From: Larix sibirica
Taxonomy: Eukaryota > Streptophyta > Pinopsida > Pinales > Pinaceae
Direction of reading: 5' to 3'
Length of the DNA: 22,430 bases
Assembly (NCBI GenBank): GCA_004151065.3
Contig: NWUY0300002400.1
Span: 53,773-76,202, forward strand
The notes below the pieces were generated by a model, which searched no databases, was not told the origin of the DNA, and was given only the letters and a program-made list of their open reading frames with translations. Each line of letters begins with the position of its first letter. Position 1 is the stretch's first letter. This document shows, one piece after another, positions 10,174 to 19,700 of the stretch. Both the position numbers and the translations under genes were made by a program.

Positions 10174-12777
10174 TGTAACGTCCCCCTCACCCAATCCGAC
10201 CATCGGGAGGGGACGCTAGCGAAACTCGGGATCTCAAATTTCGCCCCAATTCCATAATACAATTTTCAACAAATAATATGTGTGCAGAAACTTAAATAAA
10301 CATTCACAGTGGAATTTAAAATCTATCCACACACATCTAGCATGCAAATACAAGCATAAACATTGCAGGCATAAAATAAAAACATTTCAGATTCAAATGC
10401 ATGAGAATACTTATCTTTATCCAACGCAGATCCAANTTTACTCTATGTTTCTCTATCTAGGCTTTTCACAACCCAAATCTCATTGTTGTGTCTTTCTCAT
10501 AGCTCATCCATAGTCCACTTCAGCTTTGAGGCTATCTCTTCTCCTCCTCTCTTGACATTCAAGTCTTTCGGGTCTCAACCCCTATGATTCGGATCATCTC
10601 TTTAGCTTGGTTTATTTCTGCATTTTAAATCATGCACTTAGTTTTCATTTATGCACTATTTTTCTATTTTGGTACTGGGTTTGCACTAGTTTTGAATTTT
10701 TTTGTACTAGTTAGTTCAGGATATTAATGGTGAGTTCGATTTTTAGATTTTGTACCAGATTTTTATTCGAATTAAAGTGTGTTGTTGGATTTAGGTTAGG
10801 CTAGCCGCTAGACTAGGCTTCAATCCTGCACATACAATGCTTGTGCCTCGAAGCTTACAAGCCCTATTTAATAATTTAATGTTGAATTGATAATGCATAT
10901 ATTTGTACCAACAGAGATCATATTATTTTCATTTGCAGCCGCTTCCTACGGGTATACTTTACTAAACTTCCATATAGGTGATCCCCCTCTATCGAGCATC
11001 ATATGCATCAACCTTTCATCCCTTTGGTGCCTATAGGACCCCCTATGTTTGGATAAGTGGCCCAGACCAGCCACACTTGCAATCTCCCTTAATCGACAGT
11101 AGAATATTCTTCACATGGATTCCATTTTAGTACCCCTTACCATTTGGCACCCATGTCATTACTTTCCCATAGGATTGGGAGTCCATCTAGTTTCTGATTT
11201 TTCACTCAACCGCATATTACTCTTTCATCATCACTAATTTCCCTACCATATGGACTACCAAACTTATGTCCATTATGGCATTTTGATGCTTCATATTGCA
11301 TAGTCATGATTCCACTGCTCCATCCATACTGCATAGTTGCGTTATTTTTCCACCATTAATTACCCCAAAAGGAGATTACCATAAGTTTCCTACCCCACCA
11401 TCAAAGTTCCATCTAATATAACCCAGTCATTTGAATCATTTAATCATTCCACTAAACACTTGTCTCCTTTCCATTCCATCTAATCTCATTGAGGTGGCGA
11501 TCCACCTCAGCAACCATCACAGTGTTTTTTAAGCACCCCCTTTTTCCAAATATTCATACATTTTGGAAGCTACAATTTTTGGAGTACTCCTTAGTGCTCC
11601 CTCTTCAGTTCCCATGCATCGGATAAACCATTTAAAAAATAGTGCTCCTCAGCACTCCTATAGATCACATATTGTCTTATTTTATGGCAACACCTTTGGT
11701 TTCCTTTGTTCTAAGTATTCTACGATGAGTCACCCATGAAGTCATACTAACATCACACTCCCTTTGAGTGAAAAAATCAGTACCCCTCCCCTATCCTTTA
11801 TCAATAAACCCCACCCAATTGCAATTATGTCCCCTGGTATCGCATTTGTGTCTTCCCCCTGATATAATCAACAATTCCATATGTGTTTCCAGGTCATCCA
11901 TGCCATCATACTCTGAACAAAGGAATTTTGAGTCCCTTAATCAGTTACCCGTTTATCCTCAAACAGTGTCTCGGTTACTTGTCCATATCTATTCATTCCT
12001 TGGCCATATTCCTTGCACTTCCATCAAAGAAACAACATTGCCTTATCGGTATCAGGTTTCCCTCTGTTGACATCAACACTTCTATTCTAGAGGATAGACC
12101 CAAGGATTTAATGGAATGCCAGTAGATTCGAGTATTTTGTGTCTCCGCTATCCATTGTTCATGTAATTAAACAATCATCCTTTCAGTGGATCCAACTATA
12201 CCAACAATACTCCTGCTTCAGGTATAGAGATAGTAAACTCTTGCCTCAACACATCCAGTGCTAAACACAAATTCCAATACTGTAATAAACATATAATAAA
12301 TAAAATAGGTTACACTTGGACAAACAAGTCATATGAAACTCATAGATAACAATCTATCTCAACCTTCCAAGGGTTTTTGTTGTTTACTTGGGTCTTAGGT
12401 CTCGTTTGTTATTTTTCCAAAAAATTATGGTAGTTGAGAATGAAAAAGTGAGTAATAATGATCTTCTTTGAAAAAACTTGTGTTTTTATATCTCATTTTC
12501 TTTTTATTTAGATAAATCTTCTTATCTTTTCTATAAAGGCACCACATAGCATTTAGTTAGGCTTTGAGCTCTTTTAATTTTCTTTTAGGTTTTTCAAAGT
12601 TTTTGAATGTGGCTCAATTTTATTCCCTAGTGTTATAGGAACCATGACCCCCATCTGGTTTCGGTCTTGTCCAATTAATTATCAAAATATAATAATAATA
12701 AGCATATATCATAATATCAAATATCAAATAATAAACAAAAGTTCTTTAAAGTGTGTTTCATAAAATGGGGCATTACA
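10174..12777 (-). mobile_element. Candidate long LTR (about 2.6 kb), gypsy-like, minus orientation
   Basis: The plus-strand ends are TGTAACGTCCCCCTCACC and TGGGGCATTACA, giving imperfect TGTAA...TTACA terminal inverted repeats. On the minus strand the unit starts TGTAATGCCCC, preceded by a purine-rich stretch (12790 to 12778), and ends GGGGGACGTTACA. GC-rich TGTAAYG-CCC ends are common in plant Ty3/gypsy LTRs, which can be kilobases long. The purine tract would make this the 3' LTR of a minus-strand element. There is no second LTR copy, no matching 5-bp target duplication and no chromovirus coding sequence in view. The open frames inside (about 11768-12125) look non-coding. Position 10436 is an N. 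Confidence 0.45.
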
Positions 12778-12790
12778 ATTTCCACCTATT
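12778..12790 (-). other. Possible polypurine tract beside the candidate LTR
   Basis: On the minus strand AATAGGTGGAAAT directly precedes TGTAATGCCCC. It is purine-rich and correctly placed for plus-strand DNA priming of an LTR retrotransposon, but short and imperfect. Confidence 0.3.
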
Positions 12791-13530
12791 TGACCTTGAG
12801 AAAGCAATGAAAAACCCCAAAATGAAAATCAAACATGAAAGGGGCCATTCTAAAGTTAGGTCGCACCTATTACTAAGAAATAAGAGACCCAAGTCGCTCA
12901 AAATCCTTTGATATGAGAGACCTTAGTTGCACAATTCCTTCAGTTAATAGTGACCTCACCCCCATCATGATTTTTCGTTGTTTCTACTTTTCTTCTTCAC
13001 AAAAAGAGCAATGTTTCGATACAAATATTGGCATGGCTCAAATTAGCTCATGGATTTTGGGGCAACAAATCTAAGCCCGATCCTTATCCAAAAGCCATTA
13101 CCATGCCTATAAAAGAAACCTCAATCTCCCTCATCCGACACAATTCTCCATTGATTTGCTCAAGCCATCATTCTGTCGAATTTCCCATCGAGATTGGATT
13201 CGAGCTTTTTATTGCTTTTGTCTCACCTATTGGAGATCGTTGCTGTGACATGTGGTCAGAGGATTGCAAGACCGCTAGGAGACCCAATGGACCCCCTTCC
13301 ACTGCACTTATTGAGGTGATTCTTCCATTTGTACTTTCTCATTTGATAGAAAAATGAATTCTTTGATTATTTACATAATTTTGTCATATGTGTACATCTT
13401 ATCAAAGAATATTCTTATGTTGTTAGTTTAATTTGCATGTTTTTATTTAGTTTTTAGTTTTATTTTCATTATTTTTAATTTCATTTTGAAACTATGCTAA
13501 GGTTTGCACAACCCCTTATCAGGTGCCTTT
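12791..13530. other. Unassigned sequence between two retroelement fragments
   Basis: If the LTR at 10174-12777 is a 3' LTR, this should be the 3' interior of its element, but no RNase H, integrase or chromodomain text is apparent on the minus strand. A 109-codon plus-strand frame at 13028-13357 has no family I recognise. It could be a chance frame or a remnant. Confidence 0.4.
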
Positions 13531-14227
13531 TGTCATGGGTGTGTGTGATAACTTTCTCTATGATGCTTGGTAAGGATGCAACTGTGACATGAGTCTATTG
13601 GTTGCTCAATAATTGGCAGTACTCTTACCGTATGCTTCTTTTGCAATATACTTAATCCTCCAAAGTACAAATTCCCATATCTAAAATGCCAAAGCCAAGA
13701 CTGATCCTGACTCTTACCTTTATAGGAAATTGCATGGTCATGTTCATTACTCCTTAATGTGACTGGATACATCATGTTTTCCTTCATCTCCACTCTAGCT
13801 GTCGAATGTCTACGTGATGGATCATCCACAATTGTACACACATTCTTCGTGAATGTGACTTCAAATTATTTACCAACTAGTTGTCTAACACTTAACAAAA
13901 TACATTTTAAACCAGGAAATAATAAACATCATTTCTTGTTCTTTTTTCACCATTTCTATCAAATACAACTATAGCTCTTTACCATTCATTGAGACCTTAT
14001 AATCATTCACAACTTAACTTCATATTGAATTGATTTATCTAATCTGGTGAATAGCTCCTTGTTCCCAATCACACGGTTACTGCAACCACTATCCACAAAC
14101 CAATCATCTTTCAAACTCTGCTGAGCAACATTGAGCAACATTACAAGTCAACAAAAGTGGCTTTTCATTCTCTTCTATCTGCTTAATTAACTTTGCAGAG
14201 TGCTTACCGGCACTTGTTTGCTTCGCC

Positions 14228-14275
14228 CTACAGTGGTTGGAAAAATGACCAAAGTTATTGCAATAATATCACTGC
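14228..14275 (-). pseudogene. Mutated gag zinc knuckle of the copia element
   Basis: The minus strand reads VQ*YYCNNFGHFSNHC. The second Cys, the His and the last Cys of the C-X2-C-X4-H-X4-C knuckle are present, but the first Cys codon is TGA (plus-strand TCA at 14269-14271), one base from TGT or TGC. The knuckle normally binds element RNA during packaging. Here it is truncated at its first ligand. Confidence 0.75.
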
Positions 14276-15315
14276 ACCTCATATTTATTATACCTTTGAT
14301 TGTTATGCACCTATTTCTGCTGCTACTCCCCCTTAAGCTATGAGGGTTTTGCTGATATTTCTTCTTGGACTCAATTTCTCCTTATGTTCTCCATAATCTT
14401 TTGATCTTTTACATCTACCTCTATTTCTTGTTCTTTTTCTACCTTTGCTCCTTGTAATAGATGCCTTAGATTTAAATACATTCCCGACGCTATTATCTTC
14501 ATATCTATTCATCATGAATTCACGAGACATTGGGGAACCTGTCAACTCATCAATTTTAATTTGAATGGTATCCTTAGCCTCTTCTATGACTGCTACTATA
14601 AGTTCAAATCTCTTTGGTCGACTTTTGAGAACCTTCTCAGTTAGTCTCTAATTTGAGAGATCTTCACCATACACTCTCAGTTGATTTACAACATTAGTCA
14701 TCTGAGTCATGAACTGATCTCAGTTTCAGACTCTTTCATCTTTAGACTCTCAAACTCTCTTCTAAGTGTCTGTAGCTTGACAGTCCTCGCCTTCATTGTA
14801 CCTAATAAGTTGTCTCAAAGATGTCCCTTGTTGTTTTAGAGTACATTGCTGCTGAGATTTTGGGAAAAATGCTTTCATCTGGTCCTTGTTGGATGGGGCA
14901 AAGTGTCTTTCCATCATTTTTTCTGTTATCCCTCAGCAAATCTATTTCTTCATTTGTCAAGGCCAACTCAATTGCCTAGTTAGCAAGCTCTAGATACCCA
15001 TTTACCACTAGGTTCCAAACATCCTCAAAACACAAAAGAGTTCTCATTTTAATGGCCCAATGGTCATAATTCTTTCGAGTAAGAATTGGAATTTGTGGCT
15101 GAACTAAACCATTGCTCGAAGCCATCTAGACTCTTCACCACTAACACCGACTTCTTCTTCTTCCACCAACGGATGCAAGTTCCTACTTCTCATGTCGAGA
15201 GGTCTATTGCACAAGCACAAAAAACAATAGTAGAATCTTCCTCACACAACCAGGTCTTCTCAGAGATCATAAGTGGCTCTTCTCTTACATCGGGGAATCT
15301 CTCAGAGTCGACCTA

Positions 15316-15326
15316 CTCTGATACCA
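15316..15326 (-). other. Copia primer-binding site
   Basis: On the minus strand TGGTATCAGAG matches the plant initiator-Met tRNA primer-binding consensus. It lies two bases from the LTR end (CCCTACA) and about 190 bp upstream of the gag ATG, the normal arrangement. Confidence 0.85.
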
Positions 15327-15328
15327 AT

Positions 15329-15448
15329 TGTAGGGACAAGGGGGCATAAACAAAACAAACACATAAACACACAGAGCTTCAGCTCTAAAACCAGAGGAAC
15401 ATAATTGCTCTTCTATATATTCACTTCTTCTCTCTAATTACATTAACA
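15329..15448 (-). mobile_element. 5' LTR of the truncated copia element (outer end uncertain)
   Basis: The inner end is fixed by the primer-binding site: the minus-strand LTR finishes CCTTGTCCCTACA. A TATA-like AATATATAGAAGAGC lies inside at about 15428-15410. The outer end is uncertain. TGTTAATGTAATTAGAG gives a TG start at 15448 and an LTR of about 120 bp, short for copia; the LTR could extend further toward 15515 or be truncated. It lies just downstream of the stop codon of the minus-strand gene, in the same orientation. Confidence 0.6.
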
Positions 15449-15522
15449 CATAATATTCGTTTATACAAAGAAATATCAAAGTTCATCCTTGTTGCTGCCT
15501 TGTTCATTAGTGGAGGCTCCTT

Positions 15523-17516
15523 TTATTTAGCTCTACATTTACGAAATAAATATAATGCAATGGCCAAACCAGAAGACGCAACTGTTACATAAGAAATTTT
15601 ATCGTTTCGGTTCTTAAAGCTTAAAGCTTCATCTCGTCTCTTTAATTCATAATTCTTTTTTAGTTCCGTATTTAATGATACCATCACGCGGTTAAATGCC
15701 GTTTCCAAATTTGTTTTTGCTGCTTCAGCAGACTTCCTTGCTTGCCTTTCAATTTCAATTTCCGTATCCTTCTGCTTAACGGCATCTTCATTCAATCTCA
15801 AAACTTCAGATAATTGTTTGGCAATCTTTTCTTTTTCTCTCCAAGCTTTTGACTGTTGATGGAGGGCATCATTCATTTCTGCATATGCTTCATCCAATCG
15901 CTTGGCAATATCTGTTTTCCCTCTGCAAACTTCATCCAGTTGACGAAGGACCTGATCTATTTGCCTCTTTAATTCATAGTTTTTGTTGAGTTCCATCTTT
16001 AAAATCATCTTCAAGTGATTCAACGACGTCTCCAAATCTGCTTTTGCTGTTTCAGCAGCCATCTTTGTTTGTCTTTCAAATTCAAGCTCCAAAAGGGCCT
16101 CCTCGAGGGGTTTTTTTGTCTTAACTGCATCATGATCTCCTTTCAAGTTTAGAGCTGCATTCCTTTCCCATGCAAATTCATCACTTTTATTGATTTCTTC
16201 TGCCTTTGCCATTTCACCTGCCATCCTCATTTGCCTTTCAGGTTCAGGTTTCCAAAGGGCCGTGATTTCACCTTCCATGCTCATTTGCCCTTCAGGCTCA
16301 CGTTCCCAAAGAACCACCATTTCATCGGCCGTCCGCATTTGCCCTTCAAGTTCAGGTTCCCAAAGAACTGCCCTAAGATTTTCTGTAGATGCTTCAGAAG
16401 AAACAGTTGGCGATATGACCGGAATGGCCAATGATTCCCTTTTGTAAAGAAGTTCCGGACTGCAAAATGGTAATTCAGAGTATAAGCAAACTATGTAATA
16501 ATGCAAACTTACAAAGAAAAATATCAAACGGGCAACTAGTTGCAGGTATGTTTTTACCCCAGGGCCAACTTGTAAGTCCGGCACTTTCCCAAGAAGAAAC
16601 TGTCACCAGCATTGGGCCCAGCTCCTCTTCTATTGGTGTAGCCAGGATAATCTGTTATTGTAAAGGGAACTGAATCTTTCAAAAGCAAACCACATTCTTT
16701 TGCTTGTTCCACCAACTCCCACTCTTGATATGGGCCAAATGCTTTGTGTGTAACGTGAATTTCTCCATTTTCACTCAGCAAAGTTCTTGCATTCTTGAAG
16801 AACATCTTCAAGAGGTGACTGTGCTTTCTGCTTATCATGGCAATACATAGTCAAAATACAGTGCACCAATTATAACACTTATCATGCAATTGTGGCGGCA
16901 TGCTCCAATCCACTCAAAAAAATCCCATTACTAAACCAAAAATATCTCTTCTCTGAACTCTGTAGAGACAAGGAACTATTTGAGGTTTTAAAAAACTTAC
17001 TTGATAACTTTTTTATCCTTTTCCTTTCCGTGGAAACCTGCATGAGGGAAGTTGTAGACAATTCTGTGGAACCTCATCCTTCTCAATGTATCATGCTTCT
17101 CCATTGTCGTTACATCAACACCATGCAGTATTGTTGCTCCAAGTCCCTCCAAATTTGACAGTGTTGTATGGGCGGATTCATAAAACTGTAGCACCTTATC
17201 TGCTTCAAGGGCATAAATATAGAGAAAATAAAAATACAGGTTCAACAATAGCACTTATATAGGATAAAAACAATCAAGGCAAGGCGTACAAATTTTGGAG
17301 AAAATATTTTGGACCTTTACTATTAAGAGAGGTGGGAACCATGTTTTCTGCAGACCCAAATGCATTGGCCAAAGCTAAAGAAAATGAAAAGTCCCCTTCC
17401 CCAACTAGTAGTATCCGATGGGAATTGGAGTAGTGCTTGATGCTCCTCTTCAAAAAGGGACGTCCCAATAGAGAGCTGGACATGTTAATAGCTGGATCTT
17501 GCACAACATACTCCAT
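15523..17516 (-). CDS. BMT5-like (DUF2431) methyltransferase-domain protein with tail-anchored coiled coil, four coding exons
   Basis: Exons on the minus strand are 17516-17315, 17199-17001, 16827-16558 and 16459-15523 (1608 nt, 535 residues). Introns of 115, 173 and 98 bp all have GT...AG ends, and phases 1, 2 and 2 join in frame. Splice choices follow alignment to the family remembered from plants. Residues about 33-222 form the BMT5-like Rossmann domain: SAM-binding motif ILLVGEGDFSFS (35-46), LGATILHGVDVT (87-98), FHRIVYNFPHAGFHGKE (111-127), NGEIHVTHK (154-162), and DYPGYTNRRG (193-202) with the closing LGKCRTYKL. Yeast BMT5 makes m3U in 25S rRNA, but the plant relatives' substrate is uncertain. 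Exon 4 adds three 18-residue repeats (256-309), a charged coiled coil (about 345-507) and a C-terminal hydrophobic segment (514-529, VTVASSGLAIALYLF) ending RKCRAK, a tail-anchor pattern. The start is the first Met before the domain. Met12 is an alternative. Confidence 0.85.
15634..16089 (-). repeat. Internal duplication within the coiled-coil exon
   Basis: Residues 348-390 (ELEFERQTKMAAETAKADLE, then T-S-L-N ... KNYELKR) and 457-499 (EIEIERQARKSAEAAKTNLE, then T-A-F-N ... KNYELKR) match at 23 of 43 positions by eye. The shared sequence extends upstream: FAWER ... DAVKTKK and KAWREK ... DAVKQKD precede the two copies. The genomic blocks are 16089-15961 and 15762-15634. Confidence 0.75.
16204..16365 (-). 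repeat. Three tandem 54-bp coding repeats (18 residues each)
   Basis: Within exon 4 the protein reads LWEPELEGQMRTADEMVV, LWEREPEGQMSMEGEITA and LWKPEPERQMRMAGEMAK in direct succession (residues 256-309). The DNA copies are also clearly alike, so this is a tandem duplication rather than convergent composition. The consensus LWxPExExQMRMAxEMA leads into the coiled coil. Confidence 0.85.
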
Positions 17517-17536
17517 ATTTGAATACAAGAGACAAT

Positions 17537-17554
17537 CTGTGAAAAATTTAGCAA
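17537..17554 (-). other. Possible 3' splice site of a 5'-UTR intron
   Basis: Twenty bases upstream of the ATG, the minus strand reads TTGCTAAATTTTTCACAG. This is a branch-point-like CTAA, a pyrimidine-rich run and CAG ending at 17537. It would start the first coding exon at 17536, leaving a 20-nt leader before the start codon. No partner donor or upstream non-coding exon can be identified by eye, and the promoter is therefore not located. Confidence 0.4.
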
Positions 17555-19439
17555 TTAATCCCCTGCCATGATAAGTCAATTACAGAATAATGTCAAGAAT
17601 TAATTATAGGGAAATTCACCCTGAAATCTATGTAACGCACAAAAGCATTAAAGCTCTCAAATTGGCATTATTCTCAGCGTTATATAACCTTGTTTCCGGC
17701 TCAATGAAACGTAATATACAACCTTGTAGCCTAATGGCTAGACGCTGGATCCTCTCAATCCAATATTATTCCGATACTTAACGTCCCAAAATTATATGTA
17801 CTTAATAACTGCAAAATGTAGCCCTGTGGCCAAAGCCCTTAGCCTTACACATTCAATTTTAGGATTACGCTTGCCATGCAAGAAGCTTTGGATTTCCAAT
17901 GTACTGAATCATAAAATAAAATAGTGCAACCTTACACAAGACTTTAACCACTACTTTTAACATGCAACCATTCCAAAGCTTTAACAAGAAAGAACAACAC
18001 TTTCTTTATTCAGATCTGTATCTTTTGGTCATGTTTTGTACCCAATCTAAATGCTTATTAAGTACTTTATTTTTAAACTAGTTCAACATGGAATAGGTTA
18101 TTGATATAGTAAATCGAATTTATTTTCGGTGTAAGCTATACTTTATACCATTTCTGCAATAAAAATTGTTATGTGAACAATCAAAATTGCAACTTCAATA
18201 AATAATCTAGACACTGGATTCCGGCAAAACTAGCTGGAGAGATACAAATGGTATAGATTTTAGCTTACTCCCTTATTTTTTGGTGGATTTTCTTTATAAT
18301 TACTCCAGGAATTAGGAATTTGGAGAGATTGTTGGAATTACAAATTTGATTGTTGAAATTGTAATATAAAATTGTTCCAAGGTAAATGGGAGTGTATAAA
18401 TCCATCAACAATGTCAGAACTTCCAAAATAACAAAATTTCATAGTCAAAATCAAGATTTTTCATCACCAAATTCTGTCAAATTACTTAATAAAAAACAAA
18501 TTATTTCAAAAATAAGAGATATATCCCAACATATACAACATTAATGAGTCTACTACTAAAAGCATAATGTGTTTGCCTAAGAATCATGCCCCTCAAAGTA
18601 CATCTAGTTGGACAGCTTGCCAATGGAGTATTATATGGAATTGCAGTGATTTACAGGGATTACTTAGTGTAACTTGAGAATATTATTTTTGCAAAAATTG
18701 GGGTTTCTTCAGCAAAATTCAGATTCAGATCTTAGAGTGTTTTTGCAGAGCAAAAAGCACTCTTGGATTTGGATATAGAAAAGCTCTGAGAACAAACTCA
18801 ATGTTTAGAAGTACTCAAATAGTCTATGTTTTATATATCCACTGTAGAAATGAAAAAAAATGTAAACTTTTTTATTTATATATAACTAGTATAGTCACTT
18901 AATTATTTGTCGTTGAACACAGTTAGGCCACTAGTTAAGTGCTATGAACAAGTTATTTGTTACTTGTTCTCCATGAGTAATTGTATGTGTAATTGTAATC
19001 ATTCGTTGTCTATGCCTCAGCTACCTGTTCACCCACATTTTTCTAGTTAAACAGTTTGTTTACCACTGCCTATTATCCATGGATCAACTACTAATTATTG
19101 ATACATCAATTACTAATTATTTTTTATATTCTATGAACATTTATGGTTCATAACCCCAGAATTCATACTCTGGTTCATCTAGAAGGTGAAAATTTTCAAA
19201 ATCTTCAATTAAAAGGGGCTAGCCCCACAGCAGGCCTGGGAAAAGAAGATAAAAAGGTCTGTGAGTGAGATAGATCAACCCCATTGTATCGTGCCAGATG
19301 CTGTTGGCCGATGACAAGCTGTCGAGGTTGTTGAAGTTGCATTCCCCAGATTTGATCGAATTGGCTAAGTCCCCAAATTCAATTCATGAATGGGAACCCT
19401 AGAGAAATGATAACTTAAATTCAATAGATAGTTTAAAAA
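17555..19439. other. Upstream flank of the minus-strand gene, no recognised features
   Basis: AT-rich sequence that should contain the gene's promoter and possibly a 5'-UTR intron and exon. I see no coding sequence with protein-like texture, no complete tRNA and no transposon signature. The 63-codon plus-strand frame at 17590 is uninformative. Confidence 0.5.
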
Positions 19440-19700
19440 TAATGAAATTCAATTGATGGTGCCTCAAAAGGCAACCTAGGCTTTGCAGTGTCAGGTGGTA
19501 TCTTGAGAGACCACGAAGGAAGAGTTATCTGGTGCTGGTTCAGGTTCATAGGGTTTGCAACTAACAACAAAGTTAATCAAAATAACTTAGTGAAGAGGAT
19601 TCGATGATTTTGACGGACCTTTTAGTTAATCAAGTTCAAAGCAAAACAACTGATTATTGAAGGGAATTCGATGATTTTGACGGACCTTTTAGAAGGAAGT
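19440..19700 (+). pseudogene. Broken RNase H-like (RVT_3 type) fragment
   Basis: The frame from 19455 reads DGASKGNLGFAVSGGILRDH, then EGRVIWCWFRFIGFATNN, and stops at TGA 19605. After a second stop (TAG 19623-19625) the same frame resumes with KQLIIEGNSMILTDLLEG (about 19644-19697). DGASKGN...GGxxRDxxG, the TNN turn and LIIEGDSM are hallmarks of the plant RNase H domain found in LINE-type reverse transcriptase ORFs and related proteins. Two of the usual acidic residues appear lost: TNNxxE reads TNNKVNQNN, and EGDS reads EGNS. Stops plus a local duplication (19599-19692) show it is non-functional. Whether it came from a LINE or a host RNase H-like gene is unclear. Confidence 0.65.
19599..19692. 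repeat. Perfect 27-bp direct repeat 67 bp apart
   Basis: The same 27 bases, beginning ATTCGATGATTTTGACGG, occur at 19599-19625 and 19666-19692. The bases just before are also similar (TGAAGAGG and TGAAGGGA). AGTTAATCAA is also repeated at 19571 and 19624. The 67-bp offset is not a multiple of three, so the duplication shifts the RNase H frame and contributes to its disruption. Confidence 0.85.

Larger units (their letters stand above)
13533..15328 (-). mobile_element. Truncated, decayed Ty1/copia retrotransposon (gag, protease, pre-integrase)
   Basis: Read 5' to 3' on the minus strand, the order matches copia. The primer-binding site is at 15326-15316. A UBN2/DUF4219-type gag starts at ATG 15125 (MASSNGLVQPQIPILTRKNY, then DHWAIKMRTLL) and has an in-frame stop soon after. 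A basic Arg/Lys/Gly-rich gag segment (14545-14333) and a CCHC zinc knuckle (14275-14228) follow. The aspartic protease motif is WFVDSGCSNRVIGNKELF, with the catalytic DSG at 14093-14085. A gag pre-integrase segment runs 13841-13533 (LWHFRYGNLYFGG, and CHSCILTKHHRE). Several stops and frameshifts make it inactive. Homology stops near 13540, before integrase, reverse transcriptase and RNase H, so most of the element is gone. Confidence 0.85.

Noticed and set aside
16190-16673. Plus-strand frames opposite exons 3 and 4 (67-85 codons)
   Set aside because: They are shadows of the 54-bp coding repeats on the minus strand.
17721-17765. tRNA-like wording (TAGCCTAATGGCTAGACGCTGGATCC)
   Set aside because: It loosely suggests a D-arm, but I cannot find a closed acceptor stem, anticodon stem or T-loop at the right spacing.
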